Under the pieces are notes generated by a model. It was not told the origin of the DNA, searched no databases, and saw only the letters and a program-made list of their open reading frames with translations. The position numbers and the translations under genes are program-made. DNA of 64,000 nucleotides, from positions 10,078,386 through 10,142,385 of the forward strand of contig NC_087063.1 of NCBI RefSeq assembly GCF_963678635.1, in the 5' to 3' direction. Positions 9,395 through 17,488 of the stretch are shown piece after piece. The stretch comes from Symsagittifera roscoffensis. Taxonomy: Eukaryota > Xenacoelomorpha > Acoela > Convolutidae. Every line of letters begins with the position of its first letter. Within the stretch, counting starts at the first letter, position 1.

Positions 9395-10906
9395 GTGATG
9401 AAGTTACACTTTGAGGAAGAGAGTCTCTCCAAGAAACAAGAATGCAGCGCGCTAACGAGCAACCTGGAGGGTACTGCACTAAATTGTGTAATGGCGAAAA
9501 GCGCCAATGAGAGAGACAGCGCTCGCAAGATATTCGACATCCTGCTGAATCGTTTCGGCTCTGGAGTACAAGGACACCAGTCTATGGTGAAGTTCGAAAA
9601 GAGGCGTCAAAGAGATGACGAATCCATAGACAAAGTTTTGGACGACCTTGAATTGCTTAGGAGGAGAAGCAATCCCGATGAGAGAATATCCGAGCGAAAC
9701 TTGGCGATTGCTTCGAAGTTCATGGACGGGGTAAGGAGTGAGGAATTGAAGACGATGTTGGCCACACACTTCACCCTGTCACTTGACCAGGTACCCACGC
9801 CCGATGATTTGCGTATGAAGTCACGCGAAAATTTACTCATAAAACCGAGGGCGCAGAACCGTTACAGCAATTATGGTAACTATAGCGGGACAAACACTGG
9901 TGCGAATTCCAGTTGGTACAAAGCTCGCGATGACATGGATAAGAGGAGGTCATGTGCGAATTGTGGTTCGATGGACCATCACGTTTCCGCGTGTTCTGCA
10001 TACAAACAGAACATGAAAGCAATAGGCTACTTTCTCGAGGACGTCGACGCGACCGACGAGGATCAGGAAGAGTACGTCAGAGGGCTCATCATGAAATATG
10101 GTCCGAGGTGTTTCTTCTGTAATTTGGAGGGACACTTCAAGTCGGATTGTACTCAATTTTGGGATGCAGTGGCGGACGCTATACATCCCCGCCACGAAGA
10201 GGCGCTTTCGGGTGTCAAGGCCAGTCGAGCACGTCTGATGAACGAGGCCGAGTCTCGGAGAAAGGAGACGACACCGAGCACCTTTACGACTAAGAAGGTA
10301 AAGAAACTGCCTGACGAGGTGGTAACCTCGAACCTGGAGGCAGAGTCGTCTAGCCCACTCAAGGTGGATTACGGTCTGGCGGCAAGGACAGCGCTGCAGA
10401 ATGTCAAACAGGACCTAGCCACGAAAGAAGTGGAGCAATGGGTAAGGTCGGAGCTGGAGAGCACAGATCTTCGGGAAAGTTTTAATATTCTGGGTAAAAC
10501 GACGAAAGTAGAAGACAAAGAGGAACCCAGGAAACAGGGACTAAAACTGAACGTTATATCTGGGAGAACTTTCGGCATGACGAAGGAGGGGACGAAAATA
10601 ATGTCCATTATCTCAGTCGCAGGGCACCAGGTGGTCAAGAACTTGAGTGAACCATCCGAGATTACACTAGTCCACCTGGACATCTATGCCGACTACCTGA
10701 AGGAGAAAGATCCCAAACTGGACTCCAGGGCAGTGCGAGCGCTGCTCACAACAGGAGGTCCGAGGCTGATGAAAGTGGATGGACATTATATCGATGTCCA
10801 TGGCCCTTACCTGATTCTAATGAACGTGGATGGCATCAATATCTACACAAAAGCTCACATAACTGATGCGAACGATCAGATTGGCCGGATATACATTGGT
10901 CAATAG
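9395..10906 (+). CDS. Gag: capsid-like region and two CCHC zinc knuckles
   Basis: The 503-residue frame continues gag; its first codon is GTG with an ATG three bases later, and the frame is open upstream, so no true start is implied. Residues 1-130 look like a retrotransposon capsid region with a pattern of Trp-poor amphipathic helices. Two zinc knuckles C-x2-C-x4-H-x4-C lie at residues 187-200 and 239-252 (CANCGSMDHHVSAC and CFFCNLEGHFKSDC); they bind the genomic RNA. About 250 further residues after the knuckles have no recognised motif. The frame ends with TAG at 10904-10906, and the same frame stays open into the protease. Confidence 0.85.
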   Translation: MMKLHFEEESLSKKQECSALTSNLEGTALNCVMAKSANERDSARKIFDILLNRFGSGVQGHQSMVKFEKRRQRDDESIDKVLDDLELLRRRSNPDERISERNLAIASKFMDGVRSEELKTMLATHFTLSLDQVPTPDDLRMKSRENLLIKPRAQNRYSNYGNYSGTNTGANSSWYKARDDMDKRRSCANCGSMDHHVSACSAYKQNMKAIGYFLEDVDATDEDQEEYVRGLIMKYGPRCFFCNLEGHFKSDCTQFWDAVADAIHPRHEEALSGVKASRARLMNEAESRRKETTPSTFTTKKVKKLPDEVVTSNLEAESSSPLKVDYGLAARTALQNVKQDLATKEVEQWVRSELESTDLRESFNILGKTTKVEDKEEPRKQGLKLNVISGRTFGMTKEGTKIMSIISVAGHQVVKNLSEPSEITLVHLDIYADYLKEKDPKLDSRAVRALLTTGGPRLMKVDGHYIDVHGPYLILMNVDGINIYTKAHITDANDQIGRIYIGQ

Positions 10907-10939
10907 GAGCTGAAGGTTAGACGAATCGGACACAACGCG

Positions 10940-11374
10940 ATGCTCGAACAAGATGCGGTGCACATAGGCTGCGAGGCCGATCTGGCCGCACACGTGCTGG
11001 ACGTGCAAGGCAGACAACTTTCAGTAAAGGGACTGCTAGACACGGGAGCAGTGGTTAGTGTCATGCCAGTCAAAACTTGGACCGACATGGGTTTCGAAAG
11101 GTCGGATCTCATACCGACAAACATCAGGTTGGCAGCCGCCAATCAGGGAGCGATCTATGTGACTGGACGAACCCCGATCATTTCACTGCAGCTCGGAGGA
11201 AGACATCTTTGGATGAGCTTCCTAGTAGTGGAGAATTTGGACGAATCCGATCAGTTCATCTTAGGAAGGGATTTCGTGCGCAACTTTGATGTCACGATCG
11301 ATCTCAATGACGGGTTGATTAGGATCAAGGATCCTGAGAGAAAGTATGAAAAGAGACCCTTAATAAGATCTTAA
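10940..11374 (+). CDS. Retropepsin-type aspartic protease
   Basis: The frame carries the active-site motif LLDTGAVVSVMP (Asp-Thr-Gly, residues 32-43) and the C-terminal ILGRDFV block with the flap-side hydrophobics, the standard pattern of Ty3/gypsy proteases that cut Gag and Pol. It is in the same frame as gag, separated by one TAG and 33 open bases. Expression by stop readthrough is therefore possible. The next domain (RT) is in another frame, after a double stop near 11356-11374. Confidence 0.88.
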   Translation: MLEQDAVHIGCEADLAAHVLDVQGRQLSVKGLLDTGAVVSVMPVKTWTDMGFERSDLIPTNIRLAAANQGAIYVTGRTPIISLQLGGRHLWMSFLVVENLDESDQFILGRDFVRNFDVTIDLNDGLIRIKDPERKYEKRPLIRS

Positions 11375-11454
11375 TTAACCAGGCCAAGGTGCCGATTTTT
11401 CTGGATTGAAAAGTTAAATTAAAACCAAACCAAGCCGTAGTAGCGACGTTTAGG

Positions 11455-12846
11455 ATGAGGAACTTGAATGAACTCAGCAATGACAGACAGGTGTGTCTGG
11501 TACCAAATCCAAACAGTAAAAGCTCGGCTATTTTAGGAAGAAGCTTCTCACTCACTCAGAGCGGGCTGTGTGTGAGTGTGTTATTGAACACAGAAGCAAC
11601 AACAGTGACAATACAGAGGGGAAAGAAACTTGGCTATGCTTTGCCTCTGAACACAGACTTTCAGAGTGTAGAGAACTTGAAAAAATTTGATGTAACTAAA
11701 TGTCCATTGCATGCGAACCAAGAATGTATAATGAAGAGGGTAAATAAATTGAAATCTTCTAGGAAATTGTTTTCAATAAAGTTGGAAACAGATGATGGGC
11801 TGTCTAGTTGTTCCAACTTTCCTGAGAGGCCGACAAAAACAGAGTTAGCAGCGAATAAACCGGTCCTACCTGAGAAAGAACATTTGAAGGGTAAAATATC
11901 AGACAAGGAACTAGATTCGCTCAGAGCGGTGCTGAGTCGGAACGCAGACGTTTTTTCGAAACATAAGGCCGACATAGGTTGCTGTAATTTTGTAGAACAC
12001 GAGATTGAGATAGAAGAGGGCTCGGTACCTGATAGGGAAGGGGCGAGAAGAATGACCCCTCACAAGTCAGAAGTGTGTAGGAAGGAAATCGAGATGTTAA
12101 TGGAGTACGACATGATCGAGCCGTCGAAGTCCCCGTGGGCTTGTGGCGTGGTCATGGCGAAAAAGAAAGGGGGACAACTCAGATTTTGTTGTGATTTCCG
12201 TTATCTGAACGCAGTGACTATAAAGGACGCATACCCTATTTCCCGCATCGACGAGAGCCTATCCAAGCTGGGAGACGCGAAGTTCTTCACGACGTTAGAT
12301 TTGGGCTCTGCGTTCTGGCAAGTGCCACTCAGAAAGCAAGATCGAGAGAAAACAGGTTTCGCGTGCGAGCTGGGATTGTTCCAGTGGAAGAGGATGCCGT
12401 TCGGATTGTGCAACGCGACGGCCACACTCCAGCGACTGATGGCCCAGGCACTCACGAGCGTCACTAAGAAATACGGGAATCTCATCATGTGTTATGTCGA
12501 TGATGTCTTAATTGCAACACCAACCTTAGAAGACCACATAGAGAGGTTGGAGGAGGTGTTTTCTTGCATGAAGCAGGCGTGTCTGAACTGTAAACCCTCT
12601 AAGTGTGAAATCCTCAGAGATTCCATTAAGTATCTGGGCCGCCTGGTGGATAAACATGGAGTGAGACCAGATCCTGAAGCGGTTGAAGCGGTGCTGACCT
12701 GGAAGGCACCTAAGACAGATACACAGCTGAGTTTTTTGGGATTCGCTAATTATTATCGAGAGTTCATCAAGGGGTATGCTGACAAAATATACCCCATGCA
12801 TGCAACGGTTGATGAGAAACAAGGGCAAAAAGTTCACTTGGACTGA
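11455..12846 (+). CDS. Ty3/gypsy reverse transcriptase
   Basis: The frame is open from about 11410; the annotated Met is not necessarily a start. The order of RT motifs is complete: SPWACGVVMAKKKGG, RFCCDFRYLNAVT, FTTLDLGSAFWQVPL (motif A Asp), GLFQWKRMPFGLCNA (motif B), MCYVDDVLIAT (motif C, YVDD), then LGRLVDKHGVRPDP and LSFLGFANYYREFI (thumb). The catalytic aspartates are intact. About 190 residues before RT have no clear motif. The frame is lost near 12800, where the RNase H frame takes over. Confidence 0.95.
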   Translation: MRNLNELSNDRQVCLVPNPNSKSSAILGRSFSLTQSGLCVSVLLNTEATTVTIQRGKKLGYALPLNTDFQSVENLKKFDVTKCPLHANQECIMKRVNKLKSSRKLFSIKLETDDGLSSCSNFPERPTKTELAANKPVLPEKEHLKGKISDKELDSLRAVLSRNADVFSKHKADIGCCNFVEHEIEIEEGSVPDREGARRMTPHKSEVCRKEIEMLMEYDMIEPSKSPWACGVVMAKKKGGQLRFCCDFRYLNAVTIKDAYPISRIDESLSKLGDAKFFTTLDLGSAFWQVPLRKQDREKTGFACELGLFQWKRMPFGLCNATATLQRLMAQALTSVTKKYGNLIMCYVDDVLIATPTLEDHIERLEEVFSCMKQACLNCKPSKCEILRDSIKYLGRLVDKHGVRPDPEAVEAVLTWKAPKTDTQLSFLGFANYYREFIKGYADKIYPMHATVDEKQGQKVHLD

Positions 12847-14290
12847 TGAGGCACAATTTTCATTTGAGAACATCAAACGTGAACTTTGCGAGGCACCGGT
12901 CCTCGGCATGCCAACAGAGAAGGGGATGTTTGTGCTAGACACGGATGCATCAGTGGTTGCGATATCGGGCATACTTCACCAGGAGCAGGAGTGGAACGGG
13001 AGAACGGTTCTTCGTCCGATAGCTTACGGGAGTAAAGTCCTGAGTGATACTGAGATGAAGTACGGCGCACCAAAAGCGGAGATGTTTGCGGTGATCACTT
13101 TCGTGGAAAAATACAGGGCCTACTTGGGGAGTGCTCCGTTCAAGTTACGTGTGGATAATCGTGCCCTTGCCTGGCTGAAAACCTATTCGATGGACCAAAG
13201 TTATATTGGTCGGTGGATCGTACGCCTGGATGGATACCACATGATCATAGAGCACCGTACCCGTGACAAGCACCAGAACGCAGATAGCCTCAGTAAAAAG
13301 ACAGAATTTTATGAGCGCCTCGAGGAGAAGCAGGCTAACCAATCAGAAATCAAAGACGGGTTTTCATTTCTGGACAAGGAAACCTACGACAAACTACCAC
13401 TTACTAGGTGGTTAGACAAGTCAGGGCATCCTATACCCGGACACTCTGACCTTCCAGTGGAAACGGCCGCGGAACTAAAACTTTTAGCCAGAGGCGAGCC
13501 CATTCCGTTGGATCTGCTAGTCCGATCCAATTTGGTACAGCAAGAACTTACCAGGCTGGGTATAAACAGCATGGCTCTATTGAACAGGACGGTGAACGTG
13601 GCGCCGGACGTCATGGGAAAGCTCCGTGACTTGTTGGACAGGGAAGTGGATAGGCATGATCGTGAGTGGATGGAGACCATGCAGCGGTTGACTGTCATCG
13701 AGAGAACAGAGAAGAGGCCAGTGTCCATTCGCAGCCGAGGCGTTGAACGGGATTGCAGGTCGATAGTCACCCAGCTGGTGACCTCGATGCCGAAGGAGGT
13801 CTTGTTGAGAACTTCGTTCACTGAATATGGGACACTGAATCAGACCCAAGCCACTGAGGAAGTTAGGATCAAGTCGAAATCTAGCTTCGCGAGGAGAGTG
13901 CATTTTACGGATGCAAAAGAAGAATACGAGCCGAGCCCAGATTGTTCGTCCGGGGACGAGACAATGTCCGGGGAGTCTGATACCTTCGAGCCAGTCAAGG
14001 ACGACTTGTCTGAGGAGTCAGACACCTTTGAGCCCGTGCAGGACGACTTGTCCGGGGAGAGGTTGACGAGACCACCTAGGGGCAGAATTTTGTCCGGGGA
14101 GTCGGGTTCAAAGCGACCAATGGACAGAGTTTTGTCCGGGGAGTCGAGAAACATCTCAGACAACTTGGAATATGATGTTGGGGAATCAGTCAACTCAAGT
14201 GTTGACTCGAGGCCCCAGTCCTGGGACAACACACTGAAACAACTTCCAATTCCGATATGTCAGATATCGCAATCCACTCCTTATTGGTAG
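12776..14290 (+). CDS. RNase H domain and repeat-rich linker
   Basis: After a frame change near 12800 the RT-RNase H connection continues (KKFTWTDEAQFSFENIK). The RNase H has FVLDTDASVVAISGIL, EMFAVITFVEKYRAYL, LRVDNRALAWL and DKHQNADSLSK, so the Asp-Glu-Asp-Asp active site is present; it is the usual Ty3/gypsy type. About 300 residues follow that do not belong to a normal pol. They include a repeated acidic motif SGES (residues about 390-465) whose DNA repeats GTCCGGGGAGT. The frame ends with TAG at 14288-14290. Confidence 0.9.
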   Translation: MLTKYTPCMQRLMRNKGKKFTWTDEAQFSFENIKRELCEAPVLGMPTEKGMFVLDTDASVVAISGILHQEQEWNGRTVLRPIAYGSKVLSDTEMKYGAPKAEMFAVITFVEKYRAYLGSAPFKLRVDNRALAWLKTYSMDQSYIGRWIVRLDGYHMIIEHRTRDKHQNADSLSKKTEFYERLEEKQANQSEIKDGFSFLDKETYDKLPLTRWLDKSGHPIPGHSDLPVETAAELKLLARGEPIPLDLLVRSNLVQQELTRLGINSMALLNRTVNVAPDVMGKLRDLLDREVDRHDREWMETMQRLTVIERTEKRPVSIRSRGVERDCRSIVTQLVTSMPKEVLLRTSFTEYGTLNQTQATEEVRIKSKSSFARRVHFTDAKEEYEPSPDCSSGDETMSGESDTFEPVKDDLSEESDTFEPVQDDLSGERLTRPPRGRILSGESGSKRPMDRVLSGESRNISDNLEYDVGESVNSSVDSRPQSWDNTLKQLPIPICQISQSTPYW

Positions 14291-14370
14291 ACTGGAAGCA
14301 GCGAGGGCTGGACCGAGAAACGCATCAGGATCCAGACAGGGACAGATAAACCTCAGATGAAGAGGGCACT

Positions 14371-14772
14371 GTGGTAGATAATGCCGCAGACAAGCTCGAG
14401 CTGATAGCAGTTTCAAAACGCCCAACCAGATTGCTGCCACATGGTACGGTCGTCCGTACCAATCTGGAACCATCTGTGCAGGAAGCGACGCCTTTGAAAA
14501 AGATATGGTGTGTCAAGTTGATGGACGATGCTCATGCTCCGGAGATAATGAGTGGGCAAATGAACGTGGTAAAGACGTATTTGAAAGCCAGGTACAGGCT
14601 GTCGGATCTCCTAAGGGCTCAACGAAATGATAGAAGGACGAGCAGTCTGAAGAGATGGATCGAGAATGGAGCACCTGACAAGGGAGACTTGGAAGAAGAC
14701 AGCTACAAGATCTTGAAGCAATTCTACCTGAAGAGAAACGACTTGTTGTACCTGATAAGGACGGATTCGTAG
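14371..14772 (+). CDS. Pol linker before integrase, unknown function
   Basis: The open frame (133 residues) lies between the RNase H and integrase frames and has codon use like them. It reads LIAVSKRPTRLLPHGTVVRTN and then a Lys/Arg/Leu-rich helical part ending in LKRNDLLYL. That last part resembles the segment just upstream of integrase zinc domains in gypsy elements (substrate phrase ...LLYR...). An in-frame TAA near 14348 separates it from an upstream open part (DIAIHSLLVDWKQRGLDRE). The frame is lost at about 14755, where the integrase frame starts. Confidence 0.6.
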   Translation: MVDNAADKLELIAVSKRPTRLLPHGTVVRTNLEPSVQEATPLKKIWCVKLMDDAHAPEIMSGQMNVVKTYLKARYRLSDLLRAQRNDRRTSSLKRWIENGAPDKGDLEEDSYKILKQFYLKRNDLLYLIRTDS

Positions 14773-14822
14773 CCTGTAAACGTAAAGAGGAGGAAAAGGT
14801 CCTTTATAAATACAATTCAATA

Positions 14823-16094
14823 GTGTTACCCCAGTTGTACCAGACCGAAATGCTCTTTCGCTCACAAGATCAGATGGGCCATCAAGGCGTGAACAAAGTG
14901 TACAACAGGATACAGAAACGATTCGAATGGCCGGGATTGAAGAAGGCTTGTGAGAAGTGGATTGCCGCATGCCTGTCATGTCAGCAGGCGAAGGATCCCA
15001 GGAAACTAAGGCTCCCCCTACAGTCAATAGAGTCGTCGGGTTTCAACGAAGTGGTGCAAATTGATCAACAGAAAAACTGCATGACAGCAACGGGCTATAA
15101 TCAGGTGCTGGTAATGATCGACCATTTTACGAAGTATGCGGAGGCAGCACCCTGCATGACAGCATCGGCGGAAGAAACATGCGATCATTTGATAAATGTG
15201 TGGATAGCGAGGCATGGCTGCCCCATCACGTTCCAATCGGACAATGGCAAAGCATTCGTAGGTGATCTCACGAAGGAGTTAATGAAAAGGTCGCAGGTAG
15301 CGCAGGCCCACTCGACCACTTATCACCCGCAAACGAATGGCCTAGTCGAGAGGCAAAATCGCACACTGGTATCCATGCTGAGAGTCTATTGCTGGCGTTA
15401 CATGGATGACTGGGACAAGCACTTGCCGCAAGTGATGGGTGCTTACAACAGTACGGAGCATTCCACCACGGGAATAAGTCCGCACATGATGCTAACGGGT
15501 CACGAAAAAGCGCTCCCGTTGACGTTTTTCTACCCTGAATATGAGGGGAAGAGGACAGCACCGCAAACGTACGTGCGGGATGTTATTAGAAGACAGCAGG
15601 ACCTCAATGACTTATGCAGGAGGAACACGCAACAGGCGCAAATTAGACAAAAAAGGAGGTTTGATAAAAGGACAGCCGATGCGAAAGCCTACTCAGTTGG
15701 CGACTACGTCTGGGTGTTCCAGGAAGTGGTTCCACCAAAAGGAACCAAGAAATTATTAAAGAAATGGCGTGGTCCATTTCAGATAACAGAGGTGCACCAA
15801 GGAGGTCGTTTTTATCGATTGAGCACTGGAAGAGCAGCTCATTACGAAAATATCAAACCACACAATGCCTCGTCAGAGGACTGGTGCATCCCAGCGGACA
15901 TGCAAGAGGGAGACTATTTGATAGTGGATCCTGCTTGTGAAGTGAATGAAAGGGGTACTCGCGACAAAAAAGACGGGAATGAGGTGGTGGACGATTGCGA
16001 CCTACCACTGGATCTGGAGTTGACCGAGCGAGTAGAGGTGGACGATGAAACTCTGGGACGAAGACTGGGACTGCCCGGAACAAATCGAAATTGA
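14823..16094 (+). CDS. Ty3/gypsy integrase
   Basis: The frame is open from about 14762, before the annotated start codon. It has a zinc-domain half (GHQGVNKVYNRI...WPGLKKACEKWIAACLSCQ, with CxxC kept), the catalytic core with VVQIDQQKN (first Asp), TFQSDNGKAF (second Asp) and TYHPQTNGLVERQNR (Glu), so D,D,E are all present. The C-terminal part has GDYVWVF and KKLLKKWRGPFQITEV, the GPF/Y-type module of gypsy integrases, and ends with a species-specific acidic tail. It inserts the cDNA into chromosomes. The frame ends at TGA 16092-16094 after a shift near 16050-16080. Confidence 0.95.
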   Translation: MLPQLYQTEMLFRSQDQMGHQGVNKVYNRIQKRFEWPGLKKACEKWIAACLSCQQAKDPRKLRLPLQSIESSGFNEVVQIDQQKNCMTATGYNQVLVMIDHFTKYAEAAPCMTASAEETCDHLINVWIARHGCPITFQSDNGKAFVGDLTKELMKRSQVAQAHSTTYHPQTNGLVERQNRTLVSMLRVYCWRYMDDWDKHLPQVMGAYNSTEHSTTGISPHMMLTGHEKALPLTFFYPEYEGKRTAPQTYVRDVIRRQQDLNDLCRRNTQQAQIRQKRRFDKRTADAKAYSVGDYVWVFQEVVPPKGTKKLLKKWRGPFQITEVHQGGRFYRLSTGRAAHYENIKPHNASSEDWCIPADMQEGDYLIVDPACEVNERGTRDKKDGNEVVDDCDLPLDLELTERVEVDDETLGRRLGLPGTNRN

Positions 16095-16848
16095 CAAAGG
16101 AATACAGCCTGACTTTCCTCTCACCATGGAAACACGCCAGAGCAAGAGAGGAAAAAACAAGAAGAAATACAATCCGTACGGCGAGGACTTCGTTGTAGAC
16201 AGGTTAGTTGTAAGTGATGTCATGGACTCGCTAGTGGGACTGGACCAAGTGGCGGTGCTAGACGAAAACGACTTGGTGAATGATATGGATCAGGATTGAA
16301 TCGACGATCGATCAGAAGCGGAAGTGGAGTTCGAACCAGAAGCGGAACAGACTCATGAGCAAGAACTAACGAACTTGCACGTGCTCGAATGGCTCCATGA
16401 TCTGCCAACAGATCCAAAAGAGTCGATCCTGACGATTCAGGACGTCGATAAAGACGGCATCAAATACATCAGTGTTGACAATACCGAGTCCAACTGGGTC
16501 GCCCCAGATGGTCCTCTACGTGTTCCACAATCCAACCTCGATCTCCTAGACTTTGGGCGATCGATGGGGACGTCGATGGATATTTTTGTCCGGGGAGTGG
16601 GGGTAGGACTCACCCACACCGAAAATCTGATAATAAAAAAATTGAAATCGGCAAGAGAAACCGGAGAACTAGAGACAGAGGGCGAGAATGCTAAAAAACC
16701 ACCTTTTGGACGAATTTTTGAATCGTATTTTGATCTACCGAACCATTATTCAAACAATATCGTCATAACGGACAGCGATTTCATACTCACGGAACGCACG
16801 TGCGCTATAGGTTTTAGGTACAATATTAGGGATTATGTTTTTATGTGA
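16045..16848 (+). pseudogene. C-terminal extension of pol (one in-frame stop)
   Basis: The acidic tail of integrase continues in this frame (DCPEQIEIDKG, then METRQSKRGKNKKKYNPYG). It runs to a TGA at 16297-16299, beyond which the same frame is open to 16848. The second part is acidic with no recognised domain and includes one more GTCCGGGGAGT copy at about 16588. It may be a chromodomain-like targeting tail in function, but no chromodomain is visible. From 16849 to 17125 there is only AT-rich spacer. Confidence 0.6.
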
Positions 16849-17125
16849 TAATATAGATGTGGGATGTTTATGTGTTTATGTGTTATGTTATTGTTATGAG
16901 ATGTTTTATGTCTTGTGTCATAAAAGACCTAGAATACTCCAGGTCATCAAGGTGACAGCGCTCATTTGTGCTACCCTGACAAAGATACAGGTGGACGATC
17001 CACCTTGGTGTTAAATTTTCAAATCAGGATTGAGAAGAGAATTTCAATGAAGAGCTTTAAAGAGTTGAATGATGTTTAATCCAAAAATGATGGTTTTAAG
17101 TCGCGACTTGTTTTTTAGATCTTGA

Positions 17126-17488
17126 TTGATCAGAAATTGTTTATTGAACTCATTGAATCAAACGAGACAGGAAGAAAATACACGACAGCAAGAATCAACA
17201 CGATCAGAAATGGGTGACACGAACGAACTAATGGAATTCCTCTCAGCGAGTCTAGGAGCGACTCTAGACGAGATCTATCAGCGGCTGATCGATTGTGATT
17301 TTACACGAGAAGACCCGGGGCTGGCGATGTTTTTGGTCGCGCTCCTCAATGCATTAGGACGAGAGGGTCGAGGGAATTTCCCTACAGAAGTCGTGTTGAT
17401 GTTGGCCTTCGGTGAGTCCGGGAAGAGGTCGAAACCGACTGATGAGATGGCGGCGTGGAGAAATGTCTGGCCACGACCTGGCTCGTGA
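17126..17488 (+). CDS. Post-pol ORF A, small acidic protein
   Basis: The 120-residue frame starts about 280 bp after the pol tail. A better start may be the Met at residue 29 (MGDTNELMEFLSASLGA). It is predicted helical and leucine-rich, with no known domain. It overlaps the next ORF by 77 bases in another frame, and the text of the two joins smoothly near 17450. The two may therefore be one protein broken by an indel. Confidence 0.5.
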   Translation: MIRNCLLNSLNQTRQEENTRQQESTRSEMGDTNELMEFLSASLGATLDEIYQRLIDCDFTREDPGLAMFLVALLNALGREGRGNFPTEVVLMLAFGESGKRSKPTDEMAAWRNVWPRPGS

